Shown here in pieces: positions 41,230-49,505 of a stretch of DNA of 64,000 nucleotides (position 1 is its first letter; every line of letters starts with the position of its first letter). Made by a program: the position numbers and the translations under genes. The stretch lies in the NCBI RefSeq assembly GCF_003149145.1, contig NZ_QGDQ01000019.1:1-64000 (forward strand). The letters are read 5' to 3'. The notes beneath the pieces were generated by a model. That model had not been told where the DNA came from, ran no database searches, and saw only the letters and a program-made list of their open reading frames with translations. The DNA is from Quadrisphaera granulorum (GTDB lineage: Bacteria > Actinomycetota > Actinomycetes > Actinomycetales > Quadrisphaeraceae).

Positions 41230-41739
41230 TCAATGCTGCGGGCCTGACAGCGTCCCCGGCTCATCGAGCTCTCGCCGACTCAACCGCGTCGGCGTGAAGG
41301 TCACGATCTGCACCAGTGACGGCGGCTCGGCAGCAGGCCCACCTGCGACGATCCACCCCACGACGTCGTCGGTGGCGTCTGGGGTCAGCACGTTCCCCAG
41401 CCAGACCGGCGTCATGCCGGCATCGCGTTGGACCTGTCCCGGCACTACGACCACGACGTTGGACATGTCACAGGCATCGAGGCACTTGCTGACGGCCACG
41501 GTGGCGCTGCCCTGCACGCCCTCGCGCACTGCAGCGAGCTGCGCAGCGTGGTCGAAGCCAGGGTGCTTGCTCCTGTTGCCGCAGTCCCCTCCCCTGCAAA
41601 CCACCACCATGGCCTGCTCGGGGGCCGATCCGCTGGGTGCGACCGGCTGGGCTCGACGGCGACCTCGTCTGGGCAGGAACGGCTCCTCGTTCGCACGACG
41701 TGCTGACTGCTCCGCACACCGCGGTGACGCCATCGTCAC
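41230..41739 (-). CDS. Thioredoxin-like 2Fe-2S ferredoxin-type protein
   Basis: 169 residues. The core MVVVCRGGDCGNRSKHPGF ... VSKCLDACDMSNVVVVVPG has four Cys (C-x4-C ... C-x3-C) in the spacing of the thioredoxin-fold 2Fe-2S ferredoxin family, followed by TPVWLGNVLTPDATDDVVGWI. The N-terminal 43 residues are basic and not part of the fold; a start at the internal Met (about 41610) is possible. Electron partner unknown. Stands alone. Confidence 0.75.
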   Translation of the reverse strand: MTMASPRCAEQSARRANEEPFLPRRGRRRAQPVAPSGSAPEQAMVVVCRGGDCGNRSKHPGFDHAAQLAAVREGVQGSATVAVSKCLDACDMSNVVVVVPGQVQRDAGMTPVWLGNVLTPDATDDVVGWIVAGGPAAEPPSLVQIVTFTPTRLSRRELDEPGTLSGPQH

Positions 41740-41951
41740 TCACCCTGGCCGGAGCCTTCCCAGGGGCTCGCTCCAGTCGACGGGATGACCTCCTCGCCAG
41801 GACCCCACCTCGGAGCCGGCACTGCACGCTGTGGGGGCGTCGCCGGCTGGTGGCTGCCACACAGACACCTCCTCTCACCCGGGTCGGCGCACGACCGCGT
41901 CGCTGGATGCGTCTCCTGAAGTGGATCCGCAGCTACCTCCGCCTGTGCCGA

Positions 41952-42581
41952 TCAACCGGCCAAGGCAAGGAGGGAGAGGACGGCGGCGCCGAGCACCGAT
42001 CCCGCCGTCACCTGCGCCGGGGTGTGATCTCCCAGCACGACGCGCCCCCACGAGACCATGACCACCGCAACTCCGGCCGAAAGCGCCCAGGGGCCTAGGA
42101 CGACGACGAGCGCAGCCACTGTCCCAGCCGCCACCGCAGAGTGCATCGAGATCTTCCAGTGCTTGGAGATCACCAGGCAGGCAAGGACGAGGAGCACCTC
42201 GCCCACCAGCAGCCAGACCAGCAGCGCCGGCGCCCCCAGGAGAACGAGCACCGAGATGCCGGCCGCCAGACACAGCAGGACGGCGACCAGGACCTTCGGG
42301 CGGTCCTCGCGCCGGGACACGTGCCTGTCGGTCGCTCCGCCGGTGCGGATGAGCCAGGCGATGTAGGCGTAGGGCAGCCCGATGGCGAAGACGGCACCCA
42401 GCAGCCCCAGGCCCGCGCCGCGCCACGCGTTCGTGTCGCTGAGCGCCCCGATGGCCACCGGGCAGATCACGCCGACGACTGAGGGGGCCAGCAGCTCGGT
42501 GAACACCCTCGCCAGCCGGAGGCGAAGACCACCGCTCACGCCGGTGGAGGTCCTCGTCTGGACGTCCACCTGGTCGGTCAT
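41952..42581 (-). CDS. PAP2-type membrane phosphatase, degenerate motifs
   Basis: About 209 residues with six helices. Motifs of the PAP2 superfamily are visible but altered: KHWKISMHSAVAAG in place of PSGH, and SWGRVVLGDHTPAQVTAG in place of SR-x5-H-x3-D. The start overlaps the MAB_1171c-type gene stop (ATGA). Relatives hydrolyse lipid phosphates; whether this one does is unclear. Final gene of the XRE-ImmA-MAB_1171c-PAP2 unit. Confidence 0.75.
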   Translation of the reverse strand: MTDQVDVQTRTSTGVSGGLRLRLARVFTELLAPSVVGVICPVAIGALSDTNAWRGAGLGLLGAVFAIGLPYAYIAWLIRTGGATDRHVSRREDRPKVLVAVLLCLAAGISVLVLLGAPALLVWLLVGEVLLVLACLVISKHWKISMHSAVAAGTVAALVVVLGPWALSAGVAVVMVSWGRVVLGDHTPAQVTAGSVLGAAVLSLLALAG

Positions 42582-43825
42582 CGCGTGGCCTCCTTCCGCT
42601 GGTCCTTGACGTGTCGGCGCGCCTGCCTTCGGCGCACCCGGTACCGATTGGCCACCTTGGCCCACCACGCCACTTCCTGCTCGACGGTCGCTGCCGTCGG
42701 AGGCACCGGGATCGTCTCCTTCGGCATCGGCGCCCCCGCGGACTCGGCCACGACGACCTCAGCCAGTGCCGTTGCCGCCCGGTCGGCTTCGATGGCGGAG
42801 GCGTCGGGCGAGGCCATGGCCGCGGGCGTCACCGGCCTGACGGTCACGGAGCGTCCGCCCAGGATGCGCACGGCGTCGAGCAGCTCGATGACGCGCCGGT
42901 AGAGCCGCCACGCGCCGGTGCGAACGGCCAGCACCTCCCGAACCGGCCCCGGGTCGGGCTCCATGGCGACGCTAGGACGCAGGCGCACCAGGTCCCTCCA
43001 CAGCGGGTACAGGCGGATGCTCTTGGTGTGGGCCGTCAGCCCGTCTGAGGCCGCACGTGCTCGGGCCACAGCGGCGAGCCACAGGGTGCCCGCGACCAGC
43101 AGGATGCTGGCGGCCGCAGCGAGGACCGCGCCCGGCCAGGCCAGCGCCTCCAGCACTCCGGAGCGGTCCGCGCTGAGCGCCCCCAGCCCGATCAGGCGCA
43201 GCACCACGTAGAGGCAGCCCGCTGCGGCGCCGAGGGTGATCAGCCAGCCGCTGGTCGCCAGCCGACCGGTCATGGTCGCCCGCATCCGCCAGCCGAGCCG
43301 CAGCAGCTCGGCGAAGGCGCCGCCGACGAAGGCGACGAAGACCAGCGTGTACACCTGCACCGCGGGATCGCTAGCGAAGGTCACCATGTAGGAGCGCACC
43401 TGCTGCCCCTGCGGGCCGAGGGCGAAGCAGGTCCAGAGGATGACGACGGCGACCGCCAGCCACGTCCGCCGTCGCCTGGTCCAGCCCGATCGCCATCGAT
43501 GTGTGGCGAATCCGCCGACGCCGACGCCGGCGCGGACGGCGAAGTGACCCACCATCGCCAGGATGCCGACGGCGCAGGCCATCAGAGCGGTGCGGGCGAT
43601 GGGCTCGCCGATGTTCGCCACCCCCGTCAGTCGCGCCAGTGCCGCGTAGATCGGAGAGACCAGCGCCGTCGTCCCCACTGCCAGACCCGACAGCGCGACG
43701 GCCAGGCCCTGGCGGTCGCGGCGGCTCCCGGGGAGCAGGTCGCGGGCGCGCAGCAGCGCGGCGACGCCGACGAAGGCGGCCACTGCGGGGATGGCGTACG
43801 TCGAGACGACGTCGGCCAGGTTCAC
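42578..43825 (-). CDS. MAB_1171c family membrane protein (DUF6545)
   Basis: 415 residues: seven to eight helices in the first 240 residues, then a cytoplasmic domain starting SIRLYPLWRDLVRLRPSVAM with GAWRLYRRVIELLDAVRIL, which is the DUF6545 signature. A basic C-terminus follows. The family is labelled putative transporter, without proof. It nearly always follows an ImmA/IrrE-type gene in actinobacteria, as here (4-base overlap), so it probably works with the XRE/ImmA pair, perhaps as a signal-receiving membrane component. Confidence 0.85.
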   Translation of the reverse strand: MNLADVVSTYAIPAVAAFVGVAALLRARDLLPGSRRDRQGLAVALSGLAVGTTALVSPIYAALARLTGVANIGEPIARTALMACAVGILAMVGHFAVRAGVGVGGFATHRWRSGWTRRRRTWLAVAVVILWTCFALGPQGQQVRSYMVTFASDPAVQVYTLVFVAFVGGAFAELLRLGWRMRATMTGRLATSGWLITLGAAAGCLYVVLRLIGLGALSADRSGVLEALAWPGAVLAAAASILLVAGTLWLAAVARARAASDGLTAHTKSIRLYPLWRDLVRLRPSVAMEPDPGPVREVLAVRTGAWRLYRRVIELLDAVRILGGRSVTVRPVTPAAMASPDASAIEADRAATALAEVVVAESAGAPMPKETIPVPPTAATVEQEVAWWAKVANRYRVRRRQARRHVKDQRKEATR

Positions 43826-44349
43826 CGGGCGTCTCGGCGGCGGGAGCCGAAGGTGGCGGTGAGGTCCGCTGCCTGGCGGCGAGCTTCAGCAGGCAGCGCA
43901 GCGAGGTCGTCGGCCGCGGGGCGGGCGGACAGCTGCAGCAGCATGGAGGCGAACACCTCGGCCTCGCGCTCCTCAGCCTCGCTGTACTCCTTGCGCGCCA
44001 GCATCCGACGCACCCGCGACGGGTCCAGGAGAGGGAACAGGGCTTTGAGGACGTCCGGAGCGAGCACCTCGTCGTGACCGTGGCCGAAGGCGATGTGCGC
44101 GAGCTCGTGGGCGATGACGTGCTCCAGGTGCACACCTGTCAGCGCGTCGTCGAAGAAGACGACGTCAATGTCATCCAGGCCGACCCAGAACCCCGACATC
44201 TCCCCGAGGCGCGGGTGCGCCATGAGGCGGATGGGTCGGCCGCGCAGATGTCTGAGCTGCTCAGCGAGCTGCTCGACGCTGGTGGGTCCGTCGATGCCGA
44301 GGTCGTCCAGCATCCGGACACAACGAGCACGCACGACGCTCAGCCGCAC
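43822..44349 (-). CDS. ImmA/IrrE-family metallopeptidase
   Basis: 175 residues with the zinc site HVIAHELAHIAFGHGHDE (HExxH plus downstream acid in YSEAEEREAEVFASMLL). ImmA-type proteases cleave a cognate XRE repressor to derepress mobile elements or phages. The neighbour upstream is such a regulator. Its start lies 13 bases after that gene's stop. Predicted role: proteolysis of the 44362-44892 regulator. Confidence 0.88.
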   Translation of the reverse strand: MRLSVVRARCVRMLDDLGIDGPTSVEQLAEQLRHLRGRPIRLMAHPRLGEMSGFWVGLDDIDVVFFDDALTGVHLEHVIAHELAHIAFGHGHDEVLAPDVLKALFPLLDPSRVRRMLARKEYSEAEEREAEVFASMLLQLSARPAADDLAALPAEARRQAADLTATFGSRRRDAR

Positions 44350-44361
44350 CCGGCCACCCCC

Positions 44362-44892
44362 TCACCCGGGGGTGCGACTGCCCTTCGTCCGACCCTCGGG
44401 CGCAGATCCGGCGTCGGAGCCGTCCGCACCGTCGGGGAGGCCCTCAAGGGCACGCACCCGTTCGATCATGTCCACGATGGTCCCGAGGCTCTCCGAGGAG
44501 AGACCTGACGCCCTCATGGCGATCTTGCGTACCCCGGCGTCACGCATGGCCGCAACCACAGCGAGCTGCTCGTTGACGGCCTGGGAGACCTCGTCGTCGA
44601 AGAAGTAGGCCGCCGGAACCCCGAAGAACGACGCCAGCGCCTCGAGGTGCTTCATGGTCGGGTTGTCGCGCTTGCCGTTGCGGAGCATCCAGACGTACGC
44701 AGCGCTGATGGTCGGTCCCCCAGCGTCACGGATCTCGCTGGCGACCTGCTCGTAGGTGTACTCGCCACGCGAGGAGCGGACGGTCCGGAACAGGTGGTCG
44801 ACCTTCTCAGCCAAGGTCCGCGAAGATCCCCCGTTCGGAGCAGCCTCGTCCGCGGTGACATCGACGTCGGTGTCGACCGCATCCTCGGCCAC
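44362..44892 (-). CDS. XRE-family repressor, ImmR-like
   Basis: 176 residues with a helix-turn-helix at about 45-100 (YTYEQVASEIRDAGGPTISAAYVWMLRNGKRDNPTMKHLEALASFFGVPAAYFFDDE), of the EspR-like XRE class. The C-terminal part (VNEQLAVVAAMRDAGVRKIAMRASGLSSESLGTIVDMIERVRAL) is likely the dimerisation/protease-sensitive region. Divergent from the xis-int unit, with a promoter and a palindrome in between. Likely repressor of excision genes. Confidence 0.85.
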   Translation of the reverse strand: MAEDAVDTDVDVTADEAAPNGGSSRTLAEKVDHLFRTVRSSRGEYTYEQVASEIRDAGGPTISAAYVWMLRNGKRDNPTMKHLEALASFFGVPAAYFFDDEVSQAVNEQLAVVAAMRDAGVRKIAMRASGLSSESLGTIVDMIERVRALEGLPDGADGSDAGSAPEGRTKGSRTPG

Positions 44893-44951
44893 GTCTCGCC
44901 CCTCTCAGCCCTGCGACGGCGCACGGGCGCACTGGTCGTGCGCCCCGCGTC

Positions 44952-44979
44952 TTGACAGCGGTTCATCTGGGCTTAGCAT
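44952..44979 (+). promoter_or_regulatory. Sigma-70-type promoter of the xis-int unit
   Basis: TTGACA, 16 bases, TAGCAT, directed rightward. A consensus -35 is rare in this GC-rich window. Confidence 0.6.
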
Positions 44980-44988
44980 CTGGAGCGT

Positions 44989-45002
44989 CATCACAACTGA
45001 TG
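44989..45002. promoter_or_regulatory. Candidate operator for the ImmR-like repressor
   Basis: CATCA-CAAC-TGATG, nested in CGTCAT...ATGACG (44986-45011), ten bases after the -10 hexamer. Low GC around it stands out. Confidence 0.5.
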
Positions 45003-45171
45003 TAAATGACGGGGAGCCGGACACCTACCCGGAGCGCCGGTTCGCACCGCCACCCCTGCATCCACACCCGCCGACGAGACGCCGGTGGGCATCGATCCAT
45101 CCACAGTGCCGCCTCTGCGCAGATGCGTCGAGAGCGGCACCTCAAGGCTAGCCGCATGGGGGTGACCGACC

Positions 45172-45759
45172 GTGAGTACAGCGACCACCTCGACGACGAC
45201 GTGGGCCGCCGCAGCGGCGCTCGGCCTCATCTCCATGGTCGTCCTGATCGGCGGGGTGATGAGCCAGGACGCTGCGCAGGTGGACGGCCCGCCCGCAGGG
45301 ATGGTTTCCGACACCGGCGACGCCGCTGCCTTCACCGGCGCGAGCGGCGGCTGCACCGTCTCCGATCCCACGGGGACCGGTGGCTGCGTCACCCCGGCCA
45401 CGGCGTGGCTCCTGCAGCAGGCCGGCGCGCACTTCGGCCGACAGCCGACCAGCTGCTGGGACGCCCACGCCTGGAACCCGACGTCCGACCACCCCGAGGG
45501 CCGCGGCTGCGACGTCACCTTCGGGACAGCTGGCCGCTTTCCCGGCGAGGCCGACAAGGCGGCCGGCTGGACCTTCGCCACGTGGCTCGTGTCGAACGCG
45601 AAGGCGCTGCGGGTCTCCTACGTCATCTGGCAGGGCCAGATCTGGTCGACCGCTCGCTCCGACGAGGGCTGGCGCACCTACACCGGCGGAGGCGTCTACG
45701 ACCCGACGAGCCCGGTCGGTGGCCACTACGACCACGTCCACGTGTCGGTGCTGCCGTGA
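45172..45759 (+). CDS. Secreted ARB_07466-like/VldE-type wall-active protein
   Basis: 195 residues. One N-terminal membrane helix (TWAAAAALGLISMVVLIGGVMS) is followed by an extracytoplasmic domain with GCVTPATAWLLQQAGAHFG, SCWDAHAWNPTSDHPEGRGCDVTFG and GGHYDHVHVSVLP, the conserved DHPxGxxxD and H-x-D-H-x-H set found at the C-terminus of ARB_07466-type and conjugative-element endolysins. These H/D residues suggest a D,D-peptidase-like metal site. First gene of the rightward unit, 54 bases before xis. Here it lacks the NlpC/P60 or lysozyme partner domain. Confidence 0.75.
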   Translation: MSTATTSTTTWAAAAALGLISMVVLIGGVMSQDAAQVDGPPAGMVSDTGDAAAFTGASGGCTVSDPTGTGGCVTPATAWLLQQAGAHFGRQPTSCWDAHAWNPTSDHPEGRGCDVTFGTAGRFPGEADKAAGWTFATWLVSNAKALRVSYVIWQGQIWSTARSDEGWRTYTGGGVYDPTSPVGGHYDHVHVSVLP

Positions 45760-45812
45760 ACGCTGCTCCCCCACCCGGCCCACGACCAAGGGCGCGCATC
45801 CCAGGAGTTCCG

Positions 45813-46022
45813 ATGTCCACTCTCCAGCTCTCCCATGAGGACCTGCAGGTCCTGCCACCGCTGGTCAACGTGCCGACCGCAGCCGCCGCTCTCGGCATCA
45901 GCCGCTCGACGGCCTACGAGCTCATCAGGACCGGCGGATGGCCGACGCCGGTCCTGCACCTCGGAACGGTCATCCGGATTCCGTCCCGCGACCTCAAGAG
46001 GCTGATCGGCCTCGAGCCGTGA
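45813..46022 (+). CDS. xis: Excisionase-type helix-turn-helix protein
   Basis: 69 residues: NVPTAAAALGISRSTAYELIRTGGWPTPVLHLGTVIRIPSRDLKRLIGL is a MerR-like winged HTH of the excisionase family (YELI...W-P...V-R-I-P-x-x-x-L). ATG at 45813 has AGGAG seven bases upstream. Its stop overlaps the integrase GTG, the standard xis-int layout. Confidence 0.85.
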   Translation: MSTLQLSHEDLQVLPPLVNVPTAAAALGISRSTAYELIRTGGWPTPVLHLGTVIRIPSRDLKRLIGLEP

Positions 46023-47218
46023 AGGAGGGCACTGTCCGACCACGACACACCCGGCAGTGCCCGGCGGCTGTCGACGGTCGTAGACCACCGCACCGTTGCC
46101 GCGGCGGCTGGGAGTACGTGGTGGACCTCGGATCCGACTCGACAGGGCGCCGTCGGCAGACGACGAAGGCTGGCTTCCCCACCAGGGCGGCCGCGAGCAA
46201 GGCCCTGCGCGAGCTGACGAAGACGCTGGCCAGCGACGTCCAGATCACCGAGACGACCGTTTCGGACTACTTGGCCACGTGGTTGCTCAGCAAGCACTCC
46301 CTCCGACCCACGACGCGGGCGATGTATGAAGACCTCGCCCGTCTGTACATCACCCCGCACATCGGCGGCGTCCAGCTCGTCGAGCTCCGAGCCCACCACC
46401 TCGACCGCATGTACGTCGCCATCTCCATCGGCGTCCGCGGCAAGGCGCTCAGTCCAGCGACCATCCGGCGCATCCACGCAGTGCTCCGCTCAGCGCTCAA
46501 CAGCGCCGTCCGGCGACGACTCCTTCCCTACAACCCCGCCGACCACATCGAGCTGGCTCCCGAGAACCCCAAGCGCCCCAAGCCCTGGACCGCCGACGAG
46601 TGCCTGCGCTTCCTCGCCGCCATCCGCGAGGACCGCCTCTACCCGCTCTACCGCCTCTACCTCTTCACCGGCCTGCGCCGCGGAGAGGGCCTCGGGCTGC
46701 GCTGGGACGATGTCGACCTCGACGAGAAGGCCCTCTGGGTCAGCGAGCAGATCACCGAGGTCGCTGGCAAGGCCACCGTCGGCTCCCCCAAGACCCGCCG
46801 CAGCGTCCGCAGGGTCGCTCTCGACGAGACGACCGTCCAGATGCTCCGTGAGCACCACGAGGCGCAGCTGGCCGAGCGGAAGGCCTGGCAGCAGCTCGCG
46901 GCGCCCCACGGGCGTGTCTTCACGCGCGAGGACGGCACCTCCTACCGACCGGAGTACGTCACCAAGCACTTCGGCGCCCTCGTGCGGGCCACCGGGATGC
47001 GGCAGGTGCGGCTGCACGACCTGCGACACACCAGCGCCAGCCTGGCACTCAAAGCCGGCGTCCCCATGAAGGTCGTCTCCGACCGCCTCGGCCACTCCAC
47101 GATCGCGGTCACCGCGAACCTCTACACCCACGTCTACGACGACGTGGCGCACGACGGCGCCGACCGCATCGCAGCCCTGCTCGCCGACAAGCCCGCGACA
47201 GATGTGAGCGAAATGTGA
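46019..47218 (+). CDS. int: Tyrosine site-specific integrase
   Basis: Tyrosine recombinase of about 399 residues. Arm-binding N-terminus, SAM-like core-binding domain (VSDYLATWLLSKHSLRPTTRAMYEDLARLYITPHIG), catalytic domain with RHRY residues: Arg in FTGLRRGEGLGLRWDDV, HDLRHTSASLALKAGVP, H in LGHSTIAVTANLYTHV with Tyr in LYTHV. It ends 112 bases from the 3' end of tRNA-Arg, which is likely its attachment site. Confidence 0.95.
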   Translation: MKEGTVRPRHTRQCPAAVDGRRPPHRCRGGWEYVVDLGSDSTGRRRQTTKAGFPTRAAASKALRELTKTLASDVQITETTVSDYLATWLLSKHSLRPTTRAMYEDLARLYITPHIGGVQLVELRAHHLDRMYVAISIGVRGKALSPATIRRIHAVLRSALNSAVRRRLLPYNPADHIELAPENPKRPKPWTADECLRFLAAIREDRLYPLYRLYLFTGLRRGEGLGLRWDDVDLDEKALWVSEQITEVAGKATVGSPKTRRSVRRVALDETTVQMLREHHEAQLAERKAWQQLAAPHGRVFTREDGTSYRPEYVTKHFGALVRATGMRQVRLHDLRHTSASLALKAGVPMKVVSDRLGHSTIAVTANLYTHVYDDVAHDGADRIAALLADKPATDVSEM

Positions 47219-47270
47219 GCGCAGGACACGCTCCAGCGCCCCTCCGGGGCGGTCGGGCTCCACCACACAA

Positions 47271-47308
47271 GAAGCCCCCTCACAACGTCTCCGCTGTTCA
47301 GGGGCTTC
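47271..47308. terminator. Bidirectional hairpin terminator
   Basis: GAAGCCCC ... GGGGCTTC, 8-bp stem with a 22-base loop, between integrase and tRNA-Arg. Confidence 0.6.
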
Positions 47309-47329
47309 GTGCGTCGCTGTCTCAACGAG

Positions 47330-47402
47330 CGCGCCCGGCAGGACTCGAACCTGCAACCTTCTGATCCGTAGTCAGATGCTCTATCCGTTGAGCTACGGGC
47401 GC
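47330..47402 (-). tRNA. tRNA-Arg (ACG)
   Basis: Complete cloverleaf on the minus strand: acceptor GCGCCCG/CGGGCGC, anticodon stem TCTGA/TCAGA around CTACGGA (ACG), T arm GCAGG-TTCGAGT-CCTGC. Its 3' end faces the integrase. Confidence 0.95.
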
Positions 47403-47655
47403 TGGAGTGCGGAGAGAACGTTACCCGACGCCGGGCAGTGCTCGCGAACGGGTAGTGCCGTCGGCCCCTCGGATGGGCGCCAGAGCCACCTCGACCGGCG
47501 AGTGACGTGAAATCGCTCGTCGGCGCTGGGGGCCGCGCGAGGTGAACGTGATGTGGCGCTCACGTGCTTGATCGTGCCGGGTGTGGGGCGGGGGCGATCA
47601 ACGGCATGACGTGCGCGCTTTGGCGGACTCGTGCCGCGTGGGTGAGGCTCGAGCG

Positions 47656-49236
47656 ATGCATCACCGCCCGTCGTCCACCGTCCTGGCTGCGGGAGCCGTG
47701 GCGCTGGCGCTGGCCCTGGCGGGATGCACCGCGGACAGTCCGTCGCCGGCAACGAGCTCGCCCGCGAATGCCTCGACGACGCAAGCCGCCCCCGCGGACG
47801 GCGACGGCCACGCGGTCGCGGCAGTGCCCGCTCGGGCCACCACGCTGGTCAGCGGCACCTCGGCGGACGCGCTCGCCGCGGGCACCAGCGCGGCGCTGTT
47901 CACCAGCGCGACCCGCGCCCTCTTCGCCGGGTCCGACGACGTCGCCGCGCAGTCCACCGCCGCGGCCGCCGCCGAGCGCCTCCGGATCCCCGTCCTGGTC
48001 ACCGGCGACTCCGGCGCGCAGGAGATCAGCCGCCTCGGCGCCCAGGTGGTGCCGGTGGGCGCACAGGCGCAGGAGTGGGCCTCTCAACGCGGGCTCGTCG
48101 TCGCCGACGACGCCGCCACGCTGCTCCTCGACGCTCAGAAGGAGGACGCTCAGAAGGAGCAGGACGACGACGGCGACGCGCCAGCCGCGAGCACTGCCAC
48201 GCCGACCGCCGTCGTCCTCACCACCGGCGCCCCGCAGGACGCCACAGCGGTGGCCACCGCTGCGGCCGCCGGCGCCAGCGCCGTGATCCTGCCGGGCGGT
48301 GACCCGCGGGCCGACGGCGCGCTGGTGGAGCAACTCGGGAAAGCGCCGCAGGTGCCCGTCGTCGCCCTGGGAGACGCCTTCGGGCCTGCCGACCGGCTGG
48401 AGCAGCGCCTGGGCGTGGTCCGCACGGGCGTGCAGATCCCCGCGCCGGAGGGCTTGGGCGGGCAGCTTCCGCTGGCAGGCCGGCGCCTTGTGGCGCTGTA
48501 CGGGCACCCGGGCACCCCGAGCCTGGGCGTGCTCGGCGAGCAGGACGACGACGCGACCATCGCCCGCGCGCAGCAGGTCGCCCAGCAGTACGCGGGGCTG
48601 GATGCGCTGGCGCCCGCCCCGGCGCTCGAGGTCATCGCCACGGTGGCGAGCAGCTCCCCGGGGTCGGACGGTGACTACTCCACCGAGACGCCCGTCGCCG
48701 AGCTGCGCCCCCTGGTGGACCGGGCGCTAGCGGCCGGACTGCAGGTGGTGATCGACCTGCAGCCGGGCCGCGCGACCTTCCTGGAGCAGGCGAAGGCGTA
48801 CGAGGAGCTGCTGGCGCTGCCGGGGGTCGGTCTGGCGCTCGATCCGGAGTGGCGACTGGCGCCCGGGCAGCAGCACCTGGACCAGATCGGCAGCGTCTCG
48901 GCCGCAGAGGTCGACGAGACGTCGGCGTGGTTGGCGCAGCTCGTCCGCGAGCGCCAGCTGCCGCAGAAGGTGTTCCTCCTGCACCAGTTCAGGACGTCGA
49001 TGGTCACCGGCAGGGCGTCGTTGGACACCAGCCACGACGAGCTGGTCTTCGTCGTGCACGCCGACGGCGCCGGCGCGCCGGGCGAGAAGGAAGCCACCTA
49101 CCGGGCGCTGCAGGCGGGGGCACCGCAGGGCGTGGTGTGGGGGTGGAAGAACTTCTACGACGAGGACTCCCCCACGTTCACGCCGCAGCAGACGGTGGCG
49201 GAGCAACCGAGCCCGGTGTTCGTCAGCTACCAGTGA
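47656..49236 (+). CDS. Secreted lipoprotein, cell-wall-binding-repeat-like
   Basis: About 526 residues with lipobox LALAGCTA after MHHRPSSTVLAAGAVALALA. The mature part has two Rossmann-like segments (AALFTSATRALFAGSDDVAAQSTAAAAAERLRIPVLV and AVILPGGDPRADGALVEQLG), recalling the pattern of cell-wall-binding type-2 repeats, then a barrel-like end with VVIDLQPGRATFLEQAKAYEELLALPGVGLALDPEW and VFLLHQFRTSMV. Whole function unknown; such proteins are common in actinobacteria. ATG at 47656 with GAGG upstream. Confidence 0.7.
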   Translation: MHHRPSSTVLAAGAVALALALAGCTADSPSPATSSPANASTTQAAPADGDGHAVAAVPARATTLVSGTSADALAAGTSAALFTSATRALFAGSDDVAAQSTAAAAAERLRIPVLVTGDSGAQEISRLGAQVVPVGAQAQEWASQRGLVVADDAATLLLDAQKEDAQKEQDDDGDAPAASTATPTAVVLTTGAPQDATAVATAAAAGASAVILPGGDPRADGALVEQLGKAPQVPVVALGDAFGPADRLEQRLGVVRTGVQIPAPEGLGGQLPLAGRRLVALYGHPGTPSLGVLGEQDDDATIARAQQVAQQYAGLDALAPAPALEVIATVASSSPGSDGDYSTETPVAELRPLVDRALAAGLQVVIDLQPGRATFLEQAKAYEELLALPGVGLALDPEWRLAPGQQHLDQIGSVSAAEVDETSAWLAQLVRERQLPQKVFLLHQFRTSMVTGRASLDTSHDELVFVVHADGAGAPGEKEATYRALQAGAPQGVVWGWKNFYDEDSPTFTPQQTVAEQPSPVFVSYQ

Positions 49237-49243
49237 GACGCAC

Positions 49244-49276
49244 GAAGGCCCCGGCTCGCAGGGAGCCGGGGCCTTC
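49244..49276. terminator. Hairpin terminator, 14-bp perfect stem
   Basis: GAAGGCCCCGGCTC-GCAGG-GAGCCGGGGCCTTC, just after the lipoprotein stop and before tRNA-Ser (convergent). Confidence 0.8.
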
Positions 49277-49290
49277 ACGCACCCGAAGGG

Positions 49291-49381
49291 CGGAGGTGGC
49301 GGGATTTGAACCCGCGATGGGCTTTAACACCCAAACCCGCTTAGCAGGCGGGCGCCATAGACCGGACTAGGCGACACCTCC
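49291..49381 (-). tRNA. tRNA-Ser (GCT)
   Basis: Minus strand, class II with long variable arm. Acceptor GGAGGTG/CACCTCC, anticodon loop CTGCTAA (GCT), T loop TTCAAAT. Confidence 0.95.
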
Positions 49382-49505
49382 TTGCGCCACGGGAACACGC
49401 GTCGCCGCGCTGCGCACCCGTGAGCGCCCCCTCACCCTACGCCGTCCTCGTCGTCCGCGTGCAGCACTCCCCAGGAACAGGTGCTGCAATGGACGGCAGC
49501 AGGGA

